Source of the DNA: Bos javanicus
Taxonomy: Eukaryota; Chordata; Mammalia; Artiodactyla; Bovidae
Direction: 5' to 3'
NCBI RefSeq assembly: GCF_032452875.1
Contig: NC_083878.1
Location: 59,563,378-59,627,377, forward strand
DNA length: 64,000 bases
How positions within the stretch are numbered: the stretch's first letter is position 1; every line of letters begins with the position of its first letter. Both the position numbers and the translations under genes were made by a program. Shown one piece after another: positions 12,258 through 23,852 of this stretch. The notes under the pieces are model-generated. The model had not been told where the DNA came from and did no database searches. It saw nothing but the letters and a program-made list of their open reading frames with translations.

Positions 12258-12399
12258 AATTATAGCATGTATGACAATGATGTAAAACAAGAAAAAAGTA
12301 AAACAGAAACTCTGAGGGGATAAAGATATTGCAGGGGACAGAAGAAAGCTTAAAAAACAAATTAAAAGTAATATTCTCAGATGAATTCTTTATCACTGA

Positions 12400-13079
12400 T
12401 ATAAGAACAAGACACAATTTTTTAATAATTCAAATGAACCTATTTACAAAACAAAAACAGACTCACCGACTAAAGAATGAACTTATGGTTACCAAATGGG
12501 GAGGATGGAATGGAGGGATAGTTTCATGTTGATATGTACACACTGCCATATTTAAAATAGACAACCAACAAGAATACACTGCACATCACAGGAAACGCTG
12601 CTCAATACTTTATAACAACCTAAATGGGAAAAGAATTCAAGAAAGAACAGCACATGCCTATGTATAACTGAATTGCTCTGCTCTACTCCCAAAACCTACC
12701 ATTGTGGTTATCTGGATGCATATTCCTAAAGGAAATCAGTCCTGAATATTCATTGGAAGGACTGATGCTGAAGCTGAAACTCCAATATTTTGGCCACATG
12801 ATGAGAAGAACTGACTCATTGGAAAAGACCCTGGTGCTGGGAAACATTGACGGCAAGAGGAGATGGGGATGACAGAGGATGAGATGGTTGGATGGCATCA
12901 CCGACTTGATGGACATGAGTTTGAGCAAGCTCTGGGAGTTGGTGATGGACAGGGAAGCCTGGCATGCTGTGGTCCATGGGGTCGCAAAGAGTCAGACACA
13001 ACTGAGCTGCCTAACTGACTGACTCCCAAAACCAGCACAATTCTATCAATAAACCACACTCCAACACAAAAAAAAAAAA
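12400..13079 (+). mobile_element. Older L1 3' end, split by a BovB
   Basis: The left part reads acttatggttaccaaatggg, then catatttaaaatagacaacc and cctatgtataactgaattgc. The right part (13034-13079) reads cacaattctatcaataaacc and ends in poly(A) at 13067. Together they give the standard artiodactyl L1 3' UTR also seen at 41130-41577. The BovB at 12697-13021 interrupts it. Confidence 0.85.
12697..13021 (+). mobile_element. BovB LINE 3' end nested in an L1
   Basis: About 300 bp of BovB 3' end, from cctaaaggaaatcagtcctg (about 12726) to aactgagctgcctaactgac. It lies between perfect 12-bp TSDs actcccaaaacc (12685-12696 and 13022-13033). The first 25 bases inside the left TSD (taccattgtgg...) are not BovB, so they are filler or junction sequence. 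Confidence 0.92.
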
Positions 13080-14296
13080 ATTTTTTTAGTCCATGCATTT
13101 TGAATGGAAGAGAAAATAAGAGTCAGAAGATAAGTGTTCCTGTCAGTTTAAAGTACTGCATAGAAAAAATAGAAATATTCATGGAAAATAGAGAAAAGAG
13201 TAGTCATGGCCAGGTGCATGTATAAACAAATGGGCCAGAGGAACTCAAATTCTAATCCCTCAAATACTAATGTATGTGGAAAGCAGCTCAGTGATCTGCC
13301 CTTTCCTTCAGCCCCAAACACTGCTGTGGGTGTGTCTGAGAGAGTCCATATTCCATAGTGGGGAGCCATGTGGTTGGAAGGATTTCAATGAAGATTGTGT
13401 GGACTGATACCTGAAGGTTATGTCAAGATGGAGGATCTTAGCAAAAATGTAGTTAACAAAGATGTTGCTGCCCAAACCTATTAAGACAGTACTGGAGGTC
13501 AGATAAAACAGAGAATGGCGTGAAACTGGACACCCTTCCCTCAAGGCCCGATGCTGATGTCATGGAAGTCACTCCATTATGAATGGGTTTACTTTTTATA
13601 AGATTTTTTTAAATGGCTCGAGCAATAAAAATACAATAGAAATGAATTTTTATAAAACCTAGTATTAAAACTATTTGTATGAGATACAACTTTTCTGCTT
13701 AGTTCTTTGACAACTCTTAAAGGTTTTGCATTTATTATTCAAATATTATTAAATTATTCTACCCAGTCTTGAATATTTTCAATTATAAATTTATTCAAAA
13801 TAGCCTATTTCACTTTAATTTCAAATTAGCATTTTAGTTACATTAGTTATATTTTTAATATCATAAACAGACATCAGTGTTAATATATTCCTTTTCTTAT
13901 ACATAATATATTGCTCATATTGAGTCATGAGCTATCTTAACAGAGTTGATCTACTTTATTGATGTTATTTAACAAGTTAAGTCTTCACTTAATCAACTCT
14001 TTATTCTTCTGTTATTGAACAAATTAAATGTTGATTTTTATCTCTATCATTATTGCTTCTTCTAGCTTCATTTCATTCTTTTTACTCTATCTCATTTAAG
14101 TTTTTTTTTTTTAAAGACTATTAGATATTCCTGTCATACAGCTTTCCCAATATCTTTTTAGTTTTGATAAAAATTATTCTCATTGATAACAACTTGTGGT
14201 TACTTTGAAATGCAAATTCGCAATTTTGATTATTTGACCAAAAGTGACAAGTTTCTTTAATTTCAAAGTTGTTAGATTATTTATTGTTTAGTCAGA
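13080..14296. other. Unassigned AT-rich intergenic sequence
   Basis: There is no gene or nameable repeat. Two antisense frames of 73-78 aa (13148-13544) have no recognisable motif. Confidence 0.5.
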
Positions 14297-14299
14297 AGT

Positions 14300-14713
14300 T
14301 ACTTTGCCAACAAAGGTCCATATAGTCAAAGCTATGATTTTTCCAGTAGTTGCGTACAGATGTGAGAGTTGAACCATCAAAAAGGCTGGGTGCCTAAGAA
14401 TTGTTGCTTTCGAACTGTGTTGCTGGAGAAGACTCATGAGAGTCCCTTAGACAGCAAGATCAAACCAATCATTCCTAAAGGACACCAATCTGATGGGAAG
14501 AGCTGACCCACTGAAATAGACCTTGATTCTGGGAAAGATTGAGGGCAGGAGGTGAAGGGAGTGACAGAGAATGAGATGGTTGGATGGCATCACTGACTCA
14601 ATGGACATGAATTTGAGCAAACTCCGGGAGATAGTGAAGGACAGGGAAGCCTGGCTTGCTGCAGTAGTGGGGTAACAAAGAGTCAGACACAGCTTAGCAA
14701 CTGAACAACAACA
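14300..14713 (+). mobile_element. BovB LINE 3' end with internal deletion
   Basis: BovB C-terminal region and tail, starting at actttgccaacaaaggtcc and ending gcaactgaacaacaac. About 90 bp are missing between the caatct and gatgggaagagctg blocks (about 14490). Flanking agaagt (14294-14299 and 14719-14724) is a possible short TSD. Confidence 0.9.
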
Positions 14714-15240
14714 ATTCAAGAAGTCTATCATTTTCTGAGTAATTGTGTTGCTTTAAGACAATATATGCTCAATAAACAATTACTGAAGTTAAGGTATACT
14801 TCTACTGACTGAAGTTGAAGAACATAGTTAATAGAATTTCTAAATAGACAATATTCTATAATTTTCTTAGTGCCTAATACAATATTAAAGTCTATTCTTT
14901 TCAAGAATATATATAAAGCAAAATTACATTCATTATTTACAGGTGAAATGTTTGGTATAGATATCCTTACACATGATATAGGTATATGTAATTGTGTACA
15001 TGTATAGTGGTTGTTGTGAATGTAATAAAATTTTTGACCATCTGAAATAAATTTTTTGTCAATTAGTTATGTTTCTATCTATTAGTGTAGATCTTTGGAC
15101 ATGTAGGGGAGAGTTTTACTTGCACAGGTGGCTACAAAGCCTTAAACATATGTTCATGTCCCCCACTGATTTATTGTGTATCAAACCATCATTTGCATTG
15201 CAGTTATTTTGTTTTGTCTTAATATTTTATTCTGTGTATG
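14714..15240. other. Unassigned AT-rich intergenic sequence
   Basis: No gene or recognisable repeat. It runs up to the (TA)n tract. Confidence 0.5.
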
Positions 15241-15243
15241 AAG

Positions 15244-15244
<1 letters not shown>

Positions 15245-15287
<43 letters not shown>
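15245..15287. repeat. (TA)n microsatellite
   Basis: About 21 uninterrupted TA units, a long perfect tract that is likely length-variable between individuals. Confidence 0.97.
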
Positions 15288-15289
<2 letters not shown>

Positions 15290-15410
15290 ACATCCAGGAA
15301 CATTACAATTTAATTGTGAATGTTATATTTAATGAATATGAATGTATCTGTCTATAAATATTATATTACTTAATATATAAATATGGCTATAAATATGCAC
15401 ATGATATACA

Positions 15411-16036
15411 CAGTTCAGTTCAGTTCAGTCGCTCAGTCGTGTCCGACTCTTTGCGACCCCATGAATTGCAGCACGCCAGGCCTCCCTGTCCATCACCAAT
15501 TCCCGGAGTCTACTCAAACTCATGTCTATCAAGTCAGTGATGCCATCCAGCCATCTCATCCTCTGTCGTCCCCTTCTCCTCCTGCCCCCAATCCCTCCCA
15601 GCATCAGGGTCTTTTCCAATCAGTCAACTCTTCGCATTAAGTGGCTAAAGTACTGGAGTTTCAGCTTTAGCATCAGTCCTTCCAATGAACACCCAGGACT
15701 GATCTCCTTTAGGATGGACTGGTTGGATCTCCTTGCAGTCCACGGGACTCTCAAGAATCTTCTCCAACACCACAGTTCAAAAGCATCAATTCTCCGGTGC
15801 TCAGCTTTCTTCACAGGCCAACTCTCACATCCATACATGACCACTGGAAAAACCATAGCCTTGACTAGACGGACCTTTCTTGGCAAAGTAATGTCTCTGC
15901 TTTTGAATATGCTATCTAGGTTGGTCATGACTTTCCTTCCAAGGAGTAAGCATCTTTTAATTTCATGGCTGCAGTCACCATCTGCAGTGATTTTGGAGCC
16001 CCCAAAAATAAAGTCTGACACTGCTTCCACTGTTTT
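15411..16036 (-). mobile_element. BovB LINE, 5'-truncated
   Basis: This antisense copy runs from the cagttcagttcagttcag tail to the start of the C-terminal region (ccactgttt, 16036). The sense frame 16030-15620 encodes 136 residues of the BovB C-terminal domain (words: LLLGRKVMTNLDSIFKSRDI, YGCESWPVKKAEHRRIDAFE). A longer 175-aa frame is open on the opposite strand (15522-16049). It is a young-looking copy with little divergence. Confidence 0.94.
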
Positions 16037-16039
16037 TAA

Positions 16040-17319
16040 TATAAATTAAATACTAAATACACATATTAGTATTTAATCTGAAGACTTTTTTAGTCTTAAT
16101 GACTATCCTTCACTTAAGTTATATTTTGTCTAATATTATCTTTACTCCCTCCATAACTTTTTGCCCTATCAATTTGTTTCTGATATCTTTATGCTGTGTT
16201 TTCTATGTGTTAGAAATTCTTGCTATTTTCTTTTAAAATATCTTTCTATATTTATGAATTATTTATAAATATTTATTTTTACTTTTTTTCTGTTGAACTG
16301 TAAGTGAATATGATTTTCCATTAATCTGAAAGACAAAAGAATTCTAAAAGATCTCTTTTAATAGGTTTAAGTTATCTCTCTTAATAACTTTAACTAGTCT
16401 TCAACTTTTCTCAACAATCCTGAGTTCCAAATTTATTGAAATAATTTGTGAGTATTAGACCCAACTTGTTAATTAGTTGTTTCATACAGCATGACATATT
16501 CTTTCAAAAATTCTCTTCCATATTTCATTATTTAGTAAAATGTTATTAATAATTATTTAAAAGTAAATGTTCATTTTGTTATTTTCTTAGTACCAGCCTA
16601 TAATTTTATTTCGTGTCTTCCCTATTTTTGATTCATGTATGAATTTATATGTGAGAGTGTATGTTCTGCTTTTTTGATTTTTCTTGATTAAATGGAGTAT
16701 TAGGTCAAGAGTTTACTTTCCAGAAAAGGTAGTATATTTTGTGAAAATTTTTGATTTAACAAATAGCCTATATTTTTCTATAGAGTTCACATATAGTTTG
16801 AGTGAAAATTCATACTTAAATTTTAAAACATTGTCCCATCATATTTCAACATTTAGTATTTGAGAAAGTGATACTATATTAAATACATATTTTCTATATT
16901 TACATTTTGCCTACATTTTTCTATCTGAATATATTTAAGTATTTTACTCTTTATTTTTGAAATTTAGAAAAGTAGTTACATTTCAGTTAGGCCAATATGC
17001 CTTTTAATTAGTTTTACCAAGTATTTAAGGGACTCTTTTAAGTTGAAGACACTGACCTTTCCTTCTACTATACTTACTTTCTTATTTCTTCTGTGTATTC
17101 CCTGAGCTCCACTTTTATAAATTTCTGTATTTTTTTTAGTAGTTTGAATAATTATTTGTTAGTCAATATTTTGATGAAAGAAAAGGTTATATTACCAAAT
17201 TATATATTTTGGTCAATATAATTCATCAACAAGAAATAACTGAGTGAAGTTTTAAATCATTTTCAATAGTGAGGTTTTATTGATAATTAAGGATTGCCCT
17301 GAATTTGAAGAGTTTGCTC
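16040..17319. other. Unassigned AT-rich intergenic sequence
   Basis: About 1.3 kb, very AT-rich, with no gene and no repeat I can name. Confidence 0.5.
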
Positions 17320-17324
17320 TTTAG

Positions 17325-17525
17325 AATCAGATGATCTATTTTTAATCCTAGTTTCCACCTTCCAGATGAAGAACTAGGGCAAGTTACTTTATCATTCTGT
17401 ACCATGTTTTCCTCATATGATCAATTAGCATAATAATAGCATCTATCTTACTGTTATCACCATAAATGAAATGAAATACCTGAAGGTCTCAGAACAGTTT
17501 TGGCATTTAACAGTGCATTCTAACT
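17325..17525 (+). repeat. MIR SINE, ancient
   Basis: The core words gggcaagttactttatcattc, then ttttcctcatatgatc and aataatagcatctatcttac follow the order of the MIR consensus (…caagttacttaacctctctg…tttcctcatctg…aataatagtacctac). It is heavily diverged, as expected for a pan-mammalian element. Confidence 0.7.
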
Positions 17526-17529
17526 TTGT

Positions 17530-17622
17530 TATTATGAAAGTTTATTTCTTTGCTATTATTATGAAAGTTTATTGCCTATTATGAAAATTAATTGCTCATA
17601 TTATTATGAAAATGTATTGCTT
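17530..17622. repeat. Degenerate minisatellite, about 22-25 bp unit x 4
   Basis: Four head-to-tail units of the type attattatgaaagtttattgc, with unit lengths differing by a few bases, lie between two MIR copies. Confidence 0.8.
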
Positions 17623-17667
17623 ACACATTTCAGCTTTCAGACTTGCTTCCAGATTTTTTCACATCCT

Positions 17668-17835
17668 TTCAATAAACTTTTGGACAAGTTACTTGAACTT
17701 TTATGTTTCAGTTTTCTCATCAGTTACAACTGAAGCAATATTAATTAATATATATCATTTGCAAGGATTAAAGAAGATAAGAAAAATATAAATATTTGTA
17801 ACTTATTTAGCATTTCTGACATACAGTAATTACCA
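17668..17835 (+). repeat. MIR SINE, ancient
   Basis: Words ggacaagttacttgaacttt, then cagttttctcatcagttac and gcatttctgacatacagtaa match MIR order. It is diverged, and is the second MIR in 500 bp in the same orientation. Confidence 0.65.
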
Positions 17836-17931
17836 AAAGCATATAACATACAGTTTTATTAGAACCTTTAATACACTATGTAGACATATTGTCAAATTAA
17901 ATATTTATTAAATAAATGAATAAACTCTTTC

Positions 17932-18090
17932 CCTAAGATATTGATGTTTATTCTTACCATCTCCTGCTTCACCACATCCAATTTACCTTGATTCACGGAC
18001 CTAACATTCCAGGTTCCGATGCAATACTGTTCTTTGCAACATCGGATTTTACTTTCATCACCAGACACATCCACAACTGAGCATCATTTC
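17932..18090 (-). mobile_element. BovB fragment carrying only endonuclease N-terminus
   Basis: In antisense it reads GDESKIRCCKEQYCIGTWNV, then NQGKLDVVKQEMVRININIL, the start of BovB endonuclease. Neither the BovB 3' end nor its tail is present. A 5'-only fragment cannot arise by ordinary 5' truncation, so a deletion or rearrangement removed the rest. Confidence 0.88.
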
Positions 18091-18094
18091 TGTA

Positions 18095-18680
18095 CTAAAA
18101 CCACCTCCCTGAAACTGCCTGCCCTGGCCAGGACCTATAGTAATCACTTGCATGAGTTTCCTTACAGCAGGAGGTCCCAGTAAGGCATGCAGAACTAACA
18201 ACTAACACAGCTTCTGAACTAACAACATGCATAAGCTACCAACAACCTGAAGACTTAGGGAAAGTTCAAAATATAGAGAAGACACCAGTCCACAAGTCCT
18301 ACTGACCTCCCAGAATCCTTCTTGCTGGAATCCATCTTAGCTGAGCAATGCGTGCGTCATCAAGAAGGACCCAGAGTAAGAATGATTGGCCAGAAACTAA
18401 CCCCATTATCATGACACCTGAGACTGTAAGACGCACTGTAGAGCAGTGCTCCTGGGTTTCCTTATGCTCCTATTCTCTGTCCGGGCACCCCTTCTCTTAC
18501 TTTATCAATACATGTCTCCTTGGACAATTTATTTCTGAGTGTTCAACAAGAGCCCACTCTTTGACCCTGGAAGGGGTCCCCTTTTCTGTGACAGCAGAGG
18601 CTCTGTGTGCTGGATGGAGCAGAGCCTAGGGATCAGAGTCCTTTCTGTGCCCCATTGTCTCTTCATGGCCCAGCGAATAT
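18095..18680 (+). mobile_element. Putative retroviral LTR, family unknown
   Basis: The composition is LTR-like: a long C/A-rich promoter region, a ctccgattctctgtccggg-like CT block (about 18467-18485), actttatcaatacatg in the position of a decayed poly(A) signal (about 18500), and a GT-rich end. It abuts family X copy 2. There is no retroviral coding relic and the borders are approximate. Confidence 0.5.
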
Positions 18681-18799
18681 TTATTTACCAAATATTTGCT
18701 TTTCCATCATCATGTTGTCAACTAAAAACTCCACAACCTAAAAATTGAGAGTTATGTCTTTGTCTACTTAAAAAATAACTCACAACTAAAAGTTGACAG

Positions 18800-19720
18800 T
18801 TATGATGTTTGGTAGGAGTTTTTAGGACTTCAAGCCCAGGAGACAGCATCTCAAGTGACTCTGAGAGAATTGTTCCGAGGAGGCAAGAGGAGGAGCCAAG
18901 TTGTATAGAAGTTTTGCCAGGAAGGGCAGGTAGTACGAATATATATTTAAAAATTATTAATTAAAGAAAAATCAGATATCCCAAGTAAAAAAATTTAGTA
19001 CTTTTCTATGTGTGGGAAGATGAAAGGGTCTGAGCTCACAGAAATCATTCCTTTCATATGCACTTTATCTGTCCAGGGCTAGTATCCATGTTTTTAAATC
19101 CTGAGATTCCTCAGGACTCACTGTTTGGAGTGGCTACAGTCTGATAGCTGCTAGATCACAAGTATTCTTCTCCTTCCTGAGTGACCTTAGGGCTCACCAG
19201 CTCATACTGGAGGGCTGCAATCATTGATGACTGTGACATCCTTGTTTATTGGATGGAAGGAAGTATTTTATTTCTTAATTTCCTCATCTTAGTCAGGAAT
19301 TCAACCAATATTTAGGAGACATTTCATGACCAATCTTTGTCCCATGATGCTCAGAGGCTCACCATAGATCAGGCAAAAGTTTTCGTTGATATGCCACTCC
19401 AGGTATTAATTTCCAGATTAGGCCCATGGGTAGATAATAAACAATTCTCTGGATACTCTATCTTCTAACCTGTTATTAATATGACCCAGGAAATAATCTC
19501 CCTGTTGCTTCTTCTCATACCTAGAATCAGACTATTATAATTATTTGTCACATACAGAACTATATATATTAATATTTGATCAACTGTTTTAAGTCACCTA
19601 GTCATTATTATTTTTGCTGGAGGCCTGATTACACGCTGGGTGGTGTAAGAGACAACAATTTTATCAAATAAACAGGACATAAGTAATGCGGCTAGTAACA
19701 TTGATGAAGTCATAGTGTAA
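18800..19720. repeat. Family X, copy 2 (most complete)
   Basis: The first half (18815-19265) matches the copies at 29836-30335 and 30340-31085. Shared words are aattaaagaaa plus ccagata/tcagata, gggaagatg, and gcaatcattgatgactgtga. The second half (19300-19720) matches copy 1 at 6410-7070. It therefore links all copies into one family of at least 0.9 kb. No open frame was recognised. Confidence 0.65.
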
Positions 19721-20242
19721 CAGGGACACAAAGCACAAATAATTTAGAAGCAAAGAACAAATTAAAACAATGATTAGCAGAGTTGCACAGTGGAAATGCA
19801 CTGGGAGAATAAAACAGTAAGTACAACTAGTTGTAATCCAGTTGGAATAAACCATTAAGACCACAGGAGAGCCAGTTGGACAAGACAAATTCTGACATGA
19901 TCAGGTAGAGATAAAAATATAAATGTTTCATCTTTGTTTAAAAAGGCATGCTTTATCAACTTATACATCATAGCATAAGACAAAAGGTTTTACAGAAAAA
20001 CAAGGATTCAAGTTAGTATATTTTCCAAAGTCGTAAGTCATATCAGCCCCATGTAATTGGTTCCTGTTGAGCTACATGAAGTTATCAGGTTTTCCATTAA
20101 GACTTTGTCATTTGTTACCCAGTTCAGTGACATTATTTAAAGACCATCAGAAATATATTTATTGAAAAGTTCTTTTTATGAGTCTTAGAAAATATTCACT
20201 TTGTAAAAGCAGTGTAAAATTATGATCATCAATAAAGAACAA

Positions 20243-20446
20243 GGGCTTCCTTGGTGGCTCAGACAGTAAAGGATCTGCCTGCAATACGGGAGACCCAGGT
20301 TTGATCCCCTGGTCAGGAAGATCCCTTGGAGAAGGAAATGACAACCCACTCCAATATACTTGCCTGGAGAATATCTTGGACAGAGGAGCCTGTCAGACTA
20401 TAGAATATGGAGTTGCAGAGAGTCAGACACAATTGAGCAACTAACA
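20243..20446 (+). mobile_element. Bov-tA SINE
   Basis: The tRNA-like head (gggcttccttggtggctcag, B box ggtttgatcc) and BovA body are complete, ending agtcagacacaattgagcaac. Perfect 12-bp TSD aataaagaacaa (20231-20242 and 20447-20458). Confidence 0.96.
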
Positions 20447-20459
20447 AATAAAGAACAAA

Positions 20460-21823
20460 ACTTAAGGTAGCATGGTTAAAGATTTGAATACAATGCATTT
20501 AGCAGGAAACTTGGATATTTTGACAACATATAGCATTTTAGGATAATAACTAGAATTACAATTGATAGCTTTTTATCAGGACATACCAGATGTAAGAGAT
20601 TCATATAAACCTTGGAATATCTATATTAATGACATTTTCCCATACTTTACGAAGTCCACATTCAATCACTTGAAAATGTTTTTGAGTTAAAAATACCAAG
20701 TAAGCTTAGCTTAACATTCTTCTCTGAGATGTCTCAGAGATGTTTTTTTTGAAGCATCCCAGAATTAGCTGGAGGCTAAAAGAGCTTTAGTTACATTTTG
20801 ATATTTGGGAAATTTGTTAGAAATATTAGAAAAGTTTCTAAACACACAGGATCACAGGTCACTGAAGCAATACTTATTCATTTAACAAAAGTCACAACAG
20901 CATTGAAAAGAAAATAAATATATATCACTTAAGGGCACAGAAAGTGATTTTTTTAATCAGAAAGATAAATCAAATTTCAGTCCTGCATTAGCTTATTTAA
21001 CAAAATCCATTTAGTTAACCTCAATCTATATTTAGTTAATCCTGAATATGCATAATTTTTTTTATCCTCAAGGTTCTTTTCCACAATCTCTCATGACTTT
21101 TTGTATACAGCCTTTCTCTCATTTTCCATACAAATAAAACCAACCAGTTCATTCCTTCTGTTTCCTCAGTAAAATGTAATTCCATTCCTCATACCTTCTT
21201 TACTGAAAACATACATTCTACTTTCTTATTGTACAGAGGTGTTTGTTATTCCATTATCTTTAATAACATTTAAATTAGAATCCTCAACTCTTAAAACCTT
21301 AATTTATAGTGAAAGTTAAGAAGTAAGCAATTATGAACTATCTTTTACACTAGCATTCTATAGATTGGTGAGCATAAATACCAATGATTATTTTTTTAAA
21401 AACTTGTTTTCTTACAGATAACATCTCAGGGTGATACTAACAGTCCTAAATATCTTTAGTATCTCTAATTGGTAATTAATGTCTCAGTATATAATTTTTA
21501 ATTATCTATTTAATAAACTTTTATCACTTAAGTTAGCAGAACTCTAGAATTTCCAGTTGCCAAATATCTGTGGAAAGATCATTTTAAGTAGATATTTCTA
21601 AAATATTACTATTTCAAAGAGTTCATCCCAAAGCTCTTATGTCATTTACATTTTCTTTAAAGTTTCATCATATCAAGTTATTTTCCTTGCAACAGATATA
21701 ATGTGTTATTTATTAAACCTAAAGTACAATAAAGTATTATACTTAATTTTGATGAATTTTAATGACATTAAACAAACAAAAATTACAAAAAAAAAAAAAA
21801 AGATCAACAAACAAAAATTAATA
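20460..21823. other. Unassigned AT-rich sequence
   Basis: It has no gene. An A-rich stretch with the word caacaaacaaaaatta repeated (about 21771-21830) precedes the next SINE. It may belong to an old retroviral interior together with 22520-25328, but I see no coding relic. Confidence 0.4.
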
Positions 21824-22052
21824 CCAGGATTCCCAGGAAGCACTACCCACTCAGGTGGGTAAAGAACCCACCTGCCAATGTAGGAGACATAAGAAAAGTG
21901 GGTTTGATCCCTGGATCAGGAAGATCCCCTGGAGGAAGGTATGGTAACCCACTCCAGTATTCATGCCTGGAGAATCCCATGGTAGAGGTGCCTGGCAAGC
22001 TATGTATGGTCCATAAGGTTGCAAAGAGTCAGACACAATCAAAGACACTTAG
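21824..22052 (+). mobile_element. Bov-tA SINE, diverged
   Basis: Head (gtgggtaaagaacccacctgcc, B box gtttgatccctgg), body and agtcagacacaatcaaag end are recognisable, with several indels. An extra block near 21890 interrupts the tRNA-like part. Confidence 0.88.
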
Positions 22053-22247
22053 CATGCATGTCAACCTAATACTGACTATATCCCATTGTACATGAACCTG
22101 AAAATCATCTTGGACTGTGTCTTTAAATGTGGCACTGTTTATTAAATAGAAATCTTTATAAATTCAATTTTGATAGAACTGTTTACAAGTAGAGATAGCT
22201 CATGTATAATGTGTACAGACATAAATAGGCAAACTAGAGATCTCTTG

Positions 22248-22509
22248 GAGAAGGCAATGGCACCCCACTCCAGTACTCTCGCCTGGAAAATCCCATGGAC
22301 GGAAGAGCCTGGTGGGCTGCAGTCCGTGGGGTCGCTAAGAGTCGGACACGACTGTGCGACTTCACTTTCACTTTTCACTTTCATGCATTGGAGAAGGAAA
22401 TGGCAACCCACTCCAGTATTCTTGCCTGGAGAACCCCAGGGACTGGGGAGCCTGGTGGGCTGCCGTCTATGGGTCACACAGTCTGACACGACTGAAGTGA
22501 CTTAGCAGC
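22248..22509 (+). mobile_element. BOV-A2 SINE (dimer)
   Basis: Complete dimer from gagaaggcaatggcacccc to cttagcagc. Perfect 12-bp TSD agagatctcttg (22236-22247 and 22510-22521). Low divergence suggests a recent insertion. Confidence 0.97.
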
Positions 22510-22766
22510 AGAGATCTCTTGACTTTCTCATAAGAGATCTCATAACTTAAAAGCTTAGTTATGAATCAGGTATTACAATATAAACTTACTAGTTTACAAA
22601 CAGTTGAGTGCCTTAAAGTTGTTTGCTCAGGTGACTAAGGCTTACTGTCTGTAAGGTTTGACTGAGGGAGCATTCCCAGCAGTTTGAATTTTAAAACTAC
22701 CAATTTTTTCCCCTTAGTTTCAAGTCTTGCTTGATTGAGCTAATTAAGCTCAGTAAGCCTCAGGTC

Positions 22767-23201
22767 AGGCTATGGTTTTTCCTGTGGTCATGTATGGATG
22801 TGAGAGTTGGACTGTGAAGAAGGCTGAGCGCCGAAGAATTGATGCTTTTGAACTGTGGTGTTGGAGAAGACTCTTGAGAGTCCCTTGGACTGCAAGGAGA
22901 TCCAACCAGTCCATTCTGAAGGAGGTCAGCCCTGGGATTTCTTTGGAAGGAATGATGCTAAAGCTGAAACTCCAGTACTTTGGCCACCTCATGGAAAGAC
23001 CCTGATGCTGGGAGGGGTTGGGGGCAGGAGGAGAAGGGGACGACAGAGGATGAGATGGCTGGATGGCATCACTGACTCAATGGACGTGAGTCTGAGTGAA
23101 CTCCGGGAGTTGGTGATGGACAGGGAGGCCTGGCGTGCTGCGATTCATGGGGTCGCAAAGAGTCGGACACGACTGAGCGACTGATCTGATCTGATCTGAA
23201 G
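22767..23201 (+). mobile_element. BovB LINE 3' end
   Basis: Starts in the C-terminal region (gctatggtttttcctgtggt) and ends with the (ATCTG)n tail at about 23181-23199. A 7-bp TSD tcaggtc (22760-22766 and 23202-23208) is plausible. The C-terminal frame breaks at about 23005, where RVD is lost after MERP. Confidence 0.94.
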
Positions 23202-23208
23202 TCAGGTC

Positions 23209-23490
23209 CTATAGCATGTACTTACATTTCTGGATTTTAGAGATTTTTAAGAGAAATACAATTGATTTTAGTTCCCAAAAAAACAGGTCTGTCACTTAAA
23301 AAATACTAAAAGGTTTTATCAGTATCAAGATTTCTAACTAAACAAATTTATTTTACAAGTTCTATGTTCTATAATTTTAGAGTTTAACTTGTTATGCCTC
23401 CAAAAGTTTGTATAAGGCACTCAGCAAAGACCTTTCTGTGTTTACAAGAAAAACCCAAAGCAAAATCACTATTTTTACTTTTATAAGCCT
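23209..23490. other. Unassigned AT-rich sequence
   Basis: Short AT-rich spacer between two BovB tails with no gene. Confidence 0.5.
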
Positions 23491-23499
23491 TTACATGTT

Positions 23500-23843
23500 C
23501 AGTCACTCAGTCACGCCCAACTCTGCAACCCCATGGACTGCAGCATGCCAGGCCTCCCTGTCCATCACCAACTCCTGGAGTTTACTCAAATTCATGTCCA
23601 TTGAGTCAGTGATGACATTCAACCATCTCATCCTCTGTCATCCCCTTCTCCTCCCACCATCAATCTTTCCCAGCATCAGGGTCTTTTCCAGTGAGTCAGT
23701 TCTTCACATCAGGTGGCCAAAGTATTGGAGTTTCAGCTTCAGCATCAGTCCTTCCAAAGAATATTCAGGACTGATTTCCTTTAGGATGGACTAGTTGGAT
23801 CTCCTTGCAGTCCAAGGGACTCTCAAGAGTCTTCTCCAACACC
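23500..23843 (-). mobile_element. BovB LINE 3' end, 5'-truncated
   Basis: Antisense end of BovB (cagtcactcagtcacgccca to gagtcttctccaacacc) with perfect 9-bp TSD ttacatgtt (23491-23499 and 23844-23852). Confidence 0.95.
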
Positions 23844-23852
23844 TTACATGTT

